Shown here one piece after another: positions 1 through 8,841 of a stretch of 18,092 nt of DNA. The notes beneath the pieces are model-generated. The model was not told where the DNA came from, searched no databases, and saw only the letters and a program-made list of their open reading frames with translations. Origin of the DNA: Cladosporium sp. IMV 00045. Its lineage: Eukaryota; Ascomycota; Dothideomycetes; Cladosporiales; Cladosporiaceae. Made by a program: the position numbers and the translations under genes. The stretch spans positions 1 through 18,092 of the forward strand of contig MSJI02000051.1 of the NCBI GenBank assembly GCA_001931905.2, read 5' to 3'. Numbering within the stretch: the stretch's first letter is position 1; every line of letters starts with the position of its first letter.

Positions 1-70
1 CCCCCGCCTTGTCTCGGGCAACACGCACTTTGCTACGGTTGTCAGTAAAGGTAACTGACTGACTCCGCAG

Positions 71-655
71 CAGGTAGAAGACACGCTAAACAACAGCAAC
101 GACCTGTTCCTGACGTTTCGCAAGGAGATGGAGGAGATGTCCAAGAAGACCAAGCGCCTCGAAAAGGAAAACCTCAATCTCACGCGCAAGCAAGAGGCCA
201 CCAACAAGAACATCTTTCAGATGGCCGAGGAGCGCAGCCAGAGCCAGCAGACCATCGATCGCCTCGCGCGCGAGAACGAGAAGCTCAAGAAACTCTGCCG
301 CGCCATGCAGTCCGGCGGCTACGGTATGGCGGGCGGCATGGCTGCTGGCCACATCGATCCCAACGCCGAGTTCGACGAGGGTCTCGAGGGCGAGACGGAG
401 AGCGAGTACGAGGACGAAGAATACGACGAAGACGAGGAGGGCGAGTACGAAGAAGACACCGAGGAGGAAGGGCTTGACGTGCACGACGAGCAGCAGCAAC
501 ATCCTCATCCTCAGCAGCAGCAACAACCACAAGCCAAAGTCTTCGGACCCGCCCCTCCGCCTCCGCCGCCCGTGGCACAGCAACAACAGGCCCTGCCGAA
601 CGGAAAGGCGCCCCAGCAGCAGCCCAACGGCTCCGTGAACGGCGCCAGGCATTGA
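71..655 (+). CDS. Taxilin-like coiled-coil protein, 3' terminal exon (partial gene)
   Basis: This is the last exon of a taxilin-family (myosin-like coiled-coil) protein; in animals taxilins bind syntaxins and act in vesicle traffic, while the role in fungi is unclear. The exon opens at 71, after a CAG acceptor ending at 70 with a CTGACT branch-like element at about 55-60, and reads 194 codons to TGA at 653-655. It starts QVEDTLNNSNDLF, then EMEEMSKKTKRLEKEN, NLTRKQEATNKN and RENEKLKKLCRAMQ. These are the signature segments of the taxilin coiled coil. After about residue 95 of the exon the protein is low-complexity: a strongly acidic stretch, then Gln/His/Pro-rich runs including PPPPPP. The start of the gene lies outside the window; bases 1-70 are mostly or wholly intron and the donor cannot be placed with confidence. 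An ATG at 128 lies inside the coiled coil and is not the real start. Confidence 0.85.
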   Translation, partial: QVEDTLNNSNDLFLTFRKEMEEMSKKTKRLEKENLNLTRKQEATNKNIFQMAEERSQSQQTIDRLARENEKLKKLCRAMQSGGYGMAGGMAAGHIDPNAEFDEGLEGETESEYEDEEYDEDEEGEYEEDTEEEGLDVHDEQQQHPHPQQQQQPQAKVFGPAPPPPPPVAQQQQALPNGKAPQQQPNGSVNGARH

Positions 656-1784
656 AGCGGGAATTGCTTGCTCTTGTCAATACCATCTTATCATTACTGC
701 TTGTATGTATACACACGTGCTACCTGTTCTCTTCTTGTCCTATTTTCACGTTCACCGTTTTTCGCAGTCGTCTCGCTTGTGTCATTCAGAGTGAATACCC
801 ACACGTACTTACATTCATGTGACAACCAACCTCGAAGTGAAGTCCGCCGCAACGGAAGTCTTGGCACGCCTAAGCGAGCTTTCCCTTCCTTCCCTTTCTC
901 GCTCAACTCCTCCTTCCTTCCTCCTTTCTTTTCTACAAATACCTTGAACAAACACAAAGCGCAGCGAACAGATTACACGCCCACCGCAGCCGAGCGAGCC
1001 CAAGCAGCAGCAGCACCAGCGAGACCGCAGCAGCGGCACCAGCGCGACAGGACCAACGTCCTCGCAAGCCTAGCTTGTCTACACATCGCCTCTTGCCCAC
1101 TTCCCCCTGTTCTCCCCCTCTCTCTCTTGCTCTGTCTCGCTCTCTCGCTCGAAGCTACCACTGCGGTGAGGTCACTTGCACAACGCGCGAGAACAATTCA
1201 ACCCCTGCCATTTTTCTGGTCACACGCAAGGTTGGAAACCTCGGGACTTTCGCGGTTCGCGCATGGTTGCAGCTTGTTGGTTGAGACCGAGGGGGGTGGC
1301 GGTTGGGTCTACGGCTCTTTCAGACCTGCGCTGTCGGTAGTTTGGACGTGCGGACTAAAGTCGTTAGGACATTTATCTTTTTTTGTTTTTCTTTTTCTTT
1401 GTCTGTTGTATCTTGTTGGTCTGGGTTCTCGGGTTTTGAGGCTGGGTTTGAGTGGTGTTGGAGTTTGGGTGCAAGGGGAATATGTGACTTGTTGTTTCTG
1501 GATATTTCAGAGTGGGTGTACATGTTTGATAATATCGTTCCCCTTTTTTTTTCATCTACGACGAATAGTAGGGTGTCTGGCCATGATTACTGTATACATA
1601 CCTATTCTTATGCAGCCTTACATTAGGAGGTCGATCAATCAATCAATCTCCCCGCAAAACGCGTGCGCGACAACACGCGACTTGACGTGAGCTCCTCGCA
1701 ATTCATTGATGGACATCGTCACCGCCTAAATAAACTATCATACACCATACACACAGGACCACACTTCTGCCAGGTCTCACAACC
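656..1784. other. Gene-free stretch: taxilin 3' region and POLD2 promoter/leader
   Basis: These 1.1 kb hold no gene I can support. There are dense pyrimidine tracts at about 880-940 and 1090-1160, and a T-rich tract at about 1370-1410 and 1540-1555. Such tracts are typical of fungal untranslated regions and promoters. A 340-codon open frame at 668-1690 has low-complexity composition, no recognisable motifs and no splice logic. The ATG at 1785 sits in a good fungal context (caaccATGG). The division between taxilin 3' UTR and POLD2 promoter cannot be drawn from sequence. Confidence 0.6.
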
Positions 1785-3321
1785 ATGGCCAGAAGCACCG
1801 GTCCAAGCGACGATGGTTTGCTCTCAAAACCTGCGTACGTCCATCCCCCTCAACACCTCCAAGAACCACACCAACTAATCAACCCACCGCAGAGACAACC
1901 CACCACCAACCCTCAACCGCACACCATGCGCCTACAACCCGCTGTCCAACTTCGCGCTCCCCAAAGGCGAAAACCGGCACTACCAGCAGCAGTTCGCGGA
2001 CATGTACTTCGCGCGGCTGGCGCAGCTCAAACCCGCCGTCGAGCGCGTGGCAGCCGCGTCCTTCGACGGCTTCGAGATCGCGGGCGAGACCGCACGCCGC
2101 GTGGAAAGAGTGCTGGACGTGCGCCAGGGCGAGCTGTGCTGGGTCGTCGGCACCATCTACATGGAACTGCCGCTCAAGCCGAACATTCTGGACGACATTG
2201 GAAAAGAGCACTGGATCGCGGCGCCGCCTCCGAGGGAGAAGTTTCTGAGTCCCGAGGGGAGAGGCGATCAGATTATGTTGGAGGATGAGTCGGGTCGCTT
2301 GAGGCTTGTGGGGGCTACTTTGCGGGAGTTTGTGCTGGTCACGGGGGCGATTGTTTCGGTGCTGGGGACGGAGAATGCCGATGGCGATTTTGAGGTGTTG
2401 GATTTGAGGGTGCCGGATTTGCCTAGGCAGCCGGAGAGGTGGGAGAGGGAGGATGGTGGTGGGAAGGAGGCGGTGAAGAGGGAGAAGGCTGGGAAAGTGG
2501 CTATTGTTTCTGGGCTTGGAATCACGGGCGATGAGGGCGATACGCTGAATTTGGACCTGCTGATGGAGTACTTGCTTGGAGAAGCAGCCTCCGAGCAAGA
2601 TCAAGAAGACATGGCGAGGATATCCCGCCTCCTCATAGCCGGCAACTCTGTCGACGCCTCTCCCATCCCCAGCCGCGAAGAACTGGCCGGCAAGAAAAGC
2701 TCCAAAAAATACGGCTACGACAGCTCCGCCTACAACCCAGCACCGACCAACCACTTCGACTCCTGGCTGGCCACCCTCCTCCCCTCCCTCCCCGTCACCC
2801 TCCTCCCCGGCAGCGCGGACCCCACCTCCATCGCCCTACCCCAACAACCCATCCACCAAGCCATGTTTCCGCATTCGCGCGCGTACATGGAGCTCCCCAC
2901 CTCCGGGCTGGTAGGCAGCTTCGACTCCGCGACCAACCCGTACGAATTCGACCTCGACGGCTGGCGCTTCGTCGGCACCGGCGGGCAGACGCTCGACGAC
3001 GTCTTCCGCTACGTGCCCGGCGACGCGCGCATGGAAATGGTCGAAGCCATGCTGCGCTGGCGGCTTTGGGCTCCCACGGCGCCGGATACGCTGTGGTGCT
3101 ATCCTTTCCAGGATGGTGATGCGTTCGTCATGAAGGAGTGTCCGCACGTGTTTTTCGTGGGCAATCAGCCGAGGTTTGAGACGGTGGTTGTGGAGGGTCC
3201 GGAGGGGCAGAGTGTCAGGGTTGTGGCGGTGCCGGAGTTTAAGAAAGGGGGTGAGGTTGTGGTGCTGGATTTGGAGACGCTGGAGCCGGAGGTTGTGAGG
3301 GTGGGCATTTTTGAGGGGTGA
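1785..3321 (+). CDS. POLD2: DNA polymerase delta subunit 2 (small/B subunit)
   Basis: This is the second subunit of DNA polymerase delta (budding yeast Pol31, fission yeast Cdc1), a nuclear non-catalytic subunit that links the catalytic subunit to the rest of the holoenzyme in lagging-strand replication and repair. One intron, 1835-1892 (GTACGT..CCGCAG, branch ACTAATC), joins a 17-codon first exon to a long second exon, giving 492 residues; human and yeast forms are about 470-490. N-terminal YNPLSNFALPKGENRHYQQQ matches the family opening. The OB-fold part spans about residues 90-200 (RQGELCWVVGTIYMELPLKP, QIMLEDESGRL, LVTGAIVSVLG). The inactive phosphoesterase-like domain begins at VAIVSGLG (219-226) and includes LLIAGN, LPGSADPTSIALPQQPIH and APTAPDTLWCYPF (410-422). 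The reading frame is intact to TGA. Third-position base use switches sharply between blocks (see findings). Confidence 0.95.
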
Positions 3322-3936
3322 GAGGGTTTCATGGTGTAAGGTGTTAAAGAGAAGGAAATTCGCTATGAAGAACTACTGGGTTGCCCAAAGGCTCACTGCA
3401 GCCTAGGAATCGCTCTTGCAGGAGCGTGAGGCTGGGGCATGCGATGGCGCCGGGGAGCACCATCTCATTCGCATGTATTCGTGATGACCCTCGATGAAGG
3501 AGCATCGACCATTACCGCGTCGAAGGATCTTGTGAGGAATTATTGCCGCTCCTCTGACATGCTGCTTCCCATACGAGCCCATGCCTTATATGCTGAAGGC
3601 TTCACGGTCCTTCGAGCTGAGCTTCGATGAGGCGCTCTTCTGCCTCGCTTCGAAAAAATATTCCAAATGGACGATTATCAATACGAGCTACTGCTCGAAT
3701 CTACCAATACTGCAGAAGCTATACATTTCTAGTAGCTCCACGCAAAGAATGGAAAGATCTTCGATCTTACACCTATTTTCCACACCCATCTAGCAATTGA
3801 AACGCTGCGCGATAAAGCCACGCCCCTTCTTGAGTCTCTCGAGCAATGGCTTTCTGCATACACACTTTAGAGGAACAAAAATCTGCAGAGCATACGTTGA
3901 CAAATTAATAGATCATTTCGAACCTGCTGCCAGGCC
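3322..3936. other. Gene-free stretch upstream of the tandem family
   Basis: About 615 bases between POLD2 and the first member of the secreted-protein cluster. I see no tRNA, repeat or convincing gene. Frame 1 from ATG 3439 to 3870 is interrupted by TGA at 3628 and a TAG TAG pair at 3730-3735, which does not differ clearly from chance. The stretch presumably carries the POLD2 terminator region and the promoter of member A, but no element stands out. Confidence 0.5.
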
Positions 3937-4173
3937 ATGCTTCTCATACGCCTCTCTCGTCTCAGTCTCGCGGTCTTGACACTGATGGCAGCGCTGCTGC
4001 CGCTGCTGGCCAGCACCTTCATCCTTTCAACTTCGACCATCACCGAGAATCCCTTCACAGCGATTGACGGTTCTGCTCACCTGCACAAGAGCCTCCAATC
4101 CCGCTCAGGTTACTCACCTCCCAGCGAGAGCACCGACGAAAACGACTACGACGACGATGGTGATATCGAAATG

Positions 4174-4209
<36 letters not shown>

Positions 4210-5079
4210 TATGCGTCTTCCTCCTCAAGCGACGCCGAACGAGGACCTCTGGTATGGGACGACTACGTCCGCAAAGGCGCTCTCGCTGCTGAATACCTCA
4301 AAGCCTCCGACGCGAACGTCCTCGCCGATCTCGTGCAGAAGGGCAAGTTGCCTCAAGGCTCAGGGCTTGCCAGTCGCTTTACGGACGTCAGGGACCTCGC
4401 AGCGAATGGCTGGGCGGTGAGAGATGGGACCCAGCGCCTACGAGACGGTTTCGAACAGTACGTACCCTTCCGCGATGCGCTTAGAGACTTGGGATTTTCG
4501 GACAGCGCCCGACCAAAGGGCAAGAACGAGTTCATGGACTACGAGCACACGCTCATCTGGCACAAGTACGGGCAGGAAATGGAGGTACCGCTCCCCCTTC
4601 ACTCAGACAATTCACATACCTCCGCTAATCCAACATCAACACAGCCAGTCGGCCGCGAAGCCCAATTCAGCTTCGTGACCAATCCCACGCAAGCAACCCT
4701 AATAATCACCCTCGGATACTCAACAGACTACATCATCCGCAAGCACAAATTGCACCTGAACGAAATCCAATCCCCTCCCCTATCGCACAAATCCGACCTG
4801 ACTTTCCTCGAATGGAAGCGCGCCTGCACCAAATCCCATACCAGCCTCAAAAACCTGAAACACATTTTCCTCTCCGTCATCCTCACTCCAGAAACGCACG
4901 AGGCCGTGCGCCTCATTTACGCGAGAATGGGGAAGGAGTTGAGCAGTTTTGCGGCGCTGCCGAAGTGGGCTGAGAAGGATTGTTGGACGCCGGAAGAGGA
5001 GGGTGGGAGGGTTTTGTTTGGGACTATTGTTTGGGACTATTCAGGTGCAGGGGCTGGTTTGGATGTTTTTGCAGCATAG
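3937..5079 (+). CDS. Predicted secreted protein, tandem family member A, C-terminus frameshifted
   Basis: Family not recognised. Exon 1 is 3937-4584 and exon 2 starts at 4645; the intron 4585-4644 (GTACCG..CACAG, branch GCTAATC) is placed by matching exon 2 start PVGREAQFSF with PVGDEAYFSF in member C. As it stands the gene gives 360 residues. Residues 1-30 form a hydrophobic signal-peptide-like segment. Next come a Ser/acidic region with eleven Asp in a row (81-91), then WDDYVRKGALAAEYL (107-121), LASRFTD (144-150), PFRDALRDLGFSD (177-189), YEHTL (202-206) and SDLTFLEWKRAC (266-277). After Ile344 a 13-bp tandem duplication shifts the frame and ends the protein at TAG 5077-5079. In the other frame the expected family C-terminus continues without a stop to TGA 5189-5191, with FLQHRAGLGKKGVKRVCIF and GPSVYVEV. 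The lesion is therefore recent, or an assembly error. The product is probably truncated and perhaps non-functional. Confidence 0.75.
4177..4209 (+). repeat. (GAC)11 trinucleotide microsatellite encoding Asp11
   Basis: Eleven perfect GAC units inside exon 1 of member A encode residues 81-91, all aspartate, followed by Tyr-Ala and five serines. Member C has only a short DDDE at the matching region (residues 49-52), so the run looks like a local slippage expansion. Confidence 0.95.
5016..5041 (+). repeat. 13-bp perfect tandem duplication causing a frameshift
   Basis: GTTTGGGACTATT occurs twice head to tail, at 5016-5028 and 5029-5041. Deleting one copy in thought joins ...LFGTI directly to QVQGLVW, which is what members C (LMSLVQLQGIGW) and the family block predict. 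Since 13 is not a multiple of three, the second copy moves the frame and exposes TAG at 5077. A 16-nt GT..AG interval at 5029-5044 exists but is far below normal fungal intron size. Confidence 0.9.
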
Positions 5080-5191
5080 GGCGGGGTTGGGGAAGAAGGG
5101 GGTTAAGAGGGTTTGCATTTTTGGGGATGAGAATGAGGTTGATGTGGGGAGGGGACCGTCGGTTTATGTTGAGGTTAGAGGGGTGCTTTGA

Positions 5192-5393
5192 TGGATGGCT
5201 TGGGAGTGGATGGGTTTGTGTGTTGTGGTTGGGGCGGAGTGTGCTGAGGGTTGTGTGTGTAGGTGAGCTTGTTGTTTTGACGATTGCTGTTTTATTAGCC
5301 TATAGATTTTCTACAAGATGTTAGAGGGACAAAATTAGCAATACTAAACCTCCAACGATCGACTCTACACTTCTTCCACATCCGAAAAGAAGT
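5192..5393. other. Short spacer between member A and pseudogene B
   Basis: About 200 bases, G/T-rich at first and then A/T-rich. It presumably holds the member A 3' region and the old member B promoter. No feature is distinct. Confidence 0.5.
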
Positions 5394-6429
5394 ATGGCGT
5401 TGTTGCTAGTTGCTTCGTTACTTATGCCGAGTGAAGCTCAAAGTATAAGCATTTTCACGCCCATCGAAAAGCGTACCGTTCACTTGGACGACTCATCTGG
5501 TCTGGTCAATGCTATCAGACCATACTTAGAAAGCGGGAGCGATAAGTACTCCAGTTCGACAATTGTATCGCCAAAGATGCTATGGAAAAGCTTTACATGA
5601 TACTCACCTATGCAATAGAGAAAGGCAAGCCCCTACCAAACTGAACATCATTTGCCAGCATTTTCACCACAGAAGCGCCGCATAAACGGAACAGCTGGAA
5701 CTCACGCTGCGTTCGCAATCCGTTCTCTTCGCACCGTTTCACAAGGAGCTCAGAAATCTAGGAGTCTCGACAAAGCATTCACTGCAGGCCAGAACACATG
5801 TCGCGTTTACGAACACACGATCACATGTGTAAGAGAAGGCAGACGCATGACAGCGAGCGGCTATTTGGATCTTTGACAGCATAAGGATGAATCTCACTTG
5901 AAGTTCAATCACAGCCTGTCGGTTCACTTGCGTCGTTCGCTTTCGTCACGAATTCCCTTGAAAAGATTCTTGTCGTTGCCTCTTCATACTCGACACAATA
6001 CTGAATTGAAACGGACAACCTTGGAACCTCATCGTCCAACATTCGCCACTGTCACATCAATCCGACATGACTTCCCTCGTGTGGAAGCGAGCCTGCGATG
6101 CCGCCTGAATCAACCCGAGCACTCGGAAGCAGACGTTTCTGCCCACTCTCCTAGCAGGTGAATGCAAACAGTCATAACCACTGCTTCAACCACATGGACA
6201 GTCGTTTGAAAGGGGTTCCAACGACCTATCTCGGCGGAACGTCAGACTGTATATTTCTGATGATCCGAAGGAGTGGCGTGCGATTGCTGGAACGGCATAA
6301 CTTTAAGCCATGATGTGGATACTGCTGCAACACAGGCAGCACCTTGATCAAAGAACGATCAGAAAGCTATGTGTCTTTGGTGACGCGGAAGACCTGCACA
6401 AAGGGCCGTCTTTGTATGTCGAGTTTTAG
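5394..6429 (+). pseudogene. Decayed tandem family member B
   Basis: A relic collinear with members A and C across its whole length but broken in several frames. It opens with ATG at 5394 and a signal-peptide-like MALLLVASLLMPSEAQS followed by a dibasic IEKR. Later pieces, in order and in shifting frames, are AIEKGKPLPN (like QKGKLPQG), FASIFT (like LASRFTD) after an in-frame TGA at 5642, PFHKELRNLGVS (like PFRDALRDLGFS), VYEHTI (like VYDHTL), PVGSLASFAFVTNS from 5915 (like PVGREAQFSFVTNP) ending in TGA at 6002, SLVWKRACDAA (like FLEWKRAC), and at 6310-6429 LLQHRQHLDQRTIRKLCVFG with KGPSLYVEF and stop. The acceptor of the family intron survives (ACAG ending at 5914), but at the expected donor, about 5856, the GT is gone. 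There are several stops and frame changes, so this is an old pseudogene rather than a sequencing slip. Confidence 0.82.
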
Positions 6430-6911
6430 GATGCCCTTCGATGTCGTGCTGGGTCTTGCCGTGCTCAGAATGTTCCTTCGAGGTTCTTAGTTCAGCTCAG
6501 AAGGGCCTGGTAAGAGTGATCTCCATGAGCAAATGTCAACGTCGGTGTTGCTATTCGAAGTCTCCGGGGACGCGTCTTGAAAGATTCCAAACCATTTCTG
6601 GAAGGATCGTGTCAATGCAGTATGGGTTCCTAAACTGACTCTGATCTTCTACTGGAGCCCAGAAAGGCAAGCTCCAATTCATAAAATTGGCCTCTTTCCG
6701 GACTCGTTCAATGATTATTTCATCACTTCCAGCAATCCAAACTGCATCAAACTGCATACCATTGGCTTTGGCATGACCGAATATTCTAAGAACTTTAGGA
6801 GCACTGGATCTCAGAGTCTTCAAACTCTCAACATCTGTTTGGATACATCAGCTCTTTATTTGAAGAGACGGATGAGAAAACTTACTCGCATCCGCCAATT
6901 GTCATGTCAAT
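6430..6911. other. Spacer and probable promoter of family member C
   Basis: About 480 bases without a supportable gene. I looked for family motifs in three forward frames and found none. An ATG at 6904, eight bases before the member C start, opens a short out-of-frame frame that overlaps the gene and stops at 7015-7017. Confidence 0.5.
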
Positions 6912-8020
6912 ATGGCGTCCTGGAGTAACTCGCGATACCAATCTGCATCACTGGTTCTGTTGGTTATCTTGTTACTCTTGGGAAACATATGCAAACCAGG
7001 TGCATCTTCAGGCTTAAGCAAGAGCATACAGCCTCGTGCTGATCGTCCCCCAAGCGACGACGACGAAACTGTCGTACGAGACAATTGGGACTACTTTCGC
7101 AGGATTGGCGCTCTCACTACGATGTACCTCAACAAGCCAGACGCGGACGTCTTGAGAGACCTTCAATTGGAGAAACCACAACTATTTCCCCCAGGCTCGC
7201 AACTTGCTAGTCGATTCACAGATTTCAGAGCAGTGGAGCAGAATGGTTGGAATATGATCGATGGCACTGCTCAAATGGCGGGAGAGATGAAGACTTATGC
7301 CCCGTTCTGTGAGGCGCTCAAGGACCTGTCTCTGTCTGATACACCACGACCTATGGGAAAGCTGGAGCGTAAGGTTTACGACCATACCTTGTGGTATGAA
7401 GTCAATGGCCAAATGATCGAAGTTCGTATCCAATCTCATACCCCAAAGTGCAGGGTGTAGGTTAAGCTGACCTGCGTCCATAGCCAGTAGGAGATGAAGC
7501 ATACTTCTCCTTCATCACGATTCCCGAACAAGGACTCCTCGTCCCTCAAAGCGTGTATGGTACGCAGTGGCTTATTGATGAACTGGACGGCGCCGCGGAG
7601 ACCGGCCTCGAGAACCCTCCCATGTCGCACCTCTCGGACCTAGCCTTCCTGGATTGGCAGCGAGCATGCAACACCTACGGAGCGGATATGAAGGGGCTCA
7701 AGCATGTTTTCATACCAGTCATTATAGCACAGCTGGCGAAGGAAATGGTGCAGGAGATCTATAGGCAGAGAGGGCAGTCGATCAAGGACTTTGCCGATCT
7801 GCCGATGTGGGAAGACAGACTGTGCTTCCCACCGAACTCGAACGTTGGCCAAGCGTTGATGAGCTTGGTGCAGTTACAAGGCATTGGATGGTTGCTGCTC
7901 CAACATCGCCGGCAACTGGGTTTGAAGCGAATCCGACAGATATGTATTTTTAGGGATGATGATGTGACTTTTCGAGTGCTAGGACCGTCGTTTTACATCG
8001 AGCTGGAGAATATCCGTTGA
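6912..8020 (+). CDS. Predicted secreted protein, tandem family member C (intact)
   Basis: Family not recognised; this is the best reference copy of the cluster. Exon 1 6912-7421 and exon 2 7484-8020 flank a 62-nt intron 7422-7483 (GTTCGT..CATAG, branch GCTGACC), phase 0, at the same place as in member A. The product is 348 residues. Residues about 10-25 are hydrophobic (LVLLVILLLLG), fitting a signal peptide. IQPR (39-42) could be a processing site. Then come WDYFRRIGALTTMYL (59-73), LASRFTDFRAVEQNGW (98-113), PFCEALKDLSLSD (131-143), VYDHTLWYEV (155-164), SDLAFLDWQRAC (221-232), LPMWEDRLC (276-284), GWLLLQHRRQLGLKRI (305-320), CIF (324-326) and GPSFYIEL (337-344). No internal membrane span is evident. 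Three cysteines (232, 284, 324) recur in members A and B, counting the shifted frame of A. Secretion is inferred; enzymatic function is not visible. Confidence 0.8.
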
Positions 8021-8841
8021 TGTCTCGCGGGGCGGCGACTGATTGGTTTTTTGTTTCTTGTGATTGTTATGGCGTGGGGTGTTTAAAGTTGCTTTTTCCC
8101 CCGGAAGGGCTGATCGAGATGATTGGAATTTTGTTATCTGGTGTGATGGTTACAGGTCAATATGACGAGGCTCCTTGCATCATATCCCCTTTCCAGACTC
8201 TCATATATGCTCTCAAGAATCACAGGTAGATGCACTTGCTCTATGTGATCATCGTTCTGAAACAGTCCCAGATCCATATTTCTCGGAGGAATCCATACCG
8301 ATCATGACTTTGCGTTCAAATCACCGTGTGAAAAGTCCAAGAGGCATTTTGTATTTGAATAGATGGAACTAGTCCGATGTATCGATGAAGATGTCCTCCA
8401 GGGTCAAAGAGCCAGCAGTAACACAGATCATGCAACAATCGGGCCGTTGGCGGTGTGCCCAGCCGATAGTTGACCAACGATTCCTTCAATTCGCCTCTAC
8501 TTCACATATGAACTTGAGCGAGCGGATCGTCCTCCTGGCATGCCGAATCTCAGCTCAGCCATTCCGTAGTTGACAAGTTGTAGATGTCGTTCTTGGGAGT
8601 ACTCAGAATCATCCAGTATGTTCTTACGGCCTCTAATGGTTGAGATATGCGATGTGAAGCAAAGATGTCTGGAATGGTCTGGTCGGGTCTTCTGGCTTGA
8701 CCTCAGATATATCTTGCTCACTTTTTCAGTCCTCATTCTCTGCTGTCAATCACACTTCAGAATCATATCTCAGCGGTATTTTACCTGTTACGATTGATCA
8801 ACAGATCTTCCGTGTCACCCACGCAGAGAGCTGGAGGCCAC
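8021..8841. other. Spacer and probable promoter of family member D
   Basis: About 820 bases. No family motif, RNA gene or repeat was seen in a reading of the forward frames. The open frame leading into member D extends up to 8794 but begins there with TTG, not ATG, so it is treated as leader. Confidence 0.5.

Noticed and set aside
668..1690. 340-codon forward open frame
   Set aside because: Low-complexity composition from pyrimidine tracts, no motif, lies between two well-defined genes where UTR and promoter are expected.
1879..2754. 291-codon minus-strand frame over POLD2
   Set aside because: Antisense shadow of a confidently identified conserved gene.
3439..3870. Possible decayed reading frame with plausible-looking C-terminal peptide
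   Set aside because: Three internal stops in about 144 codons is not clearly fewer than chance and no family similarity is visible.
5029..5044. 16-nt GT..AG interval as an intron that would restore member A
   Set aside because: Far too short for a spliceosomal intron; an exact 13-bp tandem duplication explains the shift better.
8794..8841. Upstream extension of member D
   Set aside because: The open frame begins with TTG; the first ATG at 8842 gives a good signal-peptide-like N-terminus.
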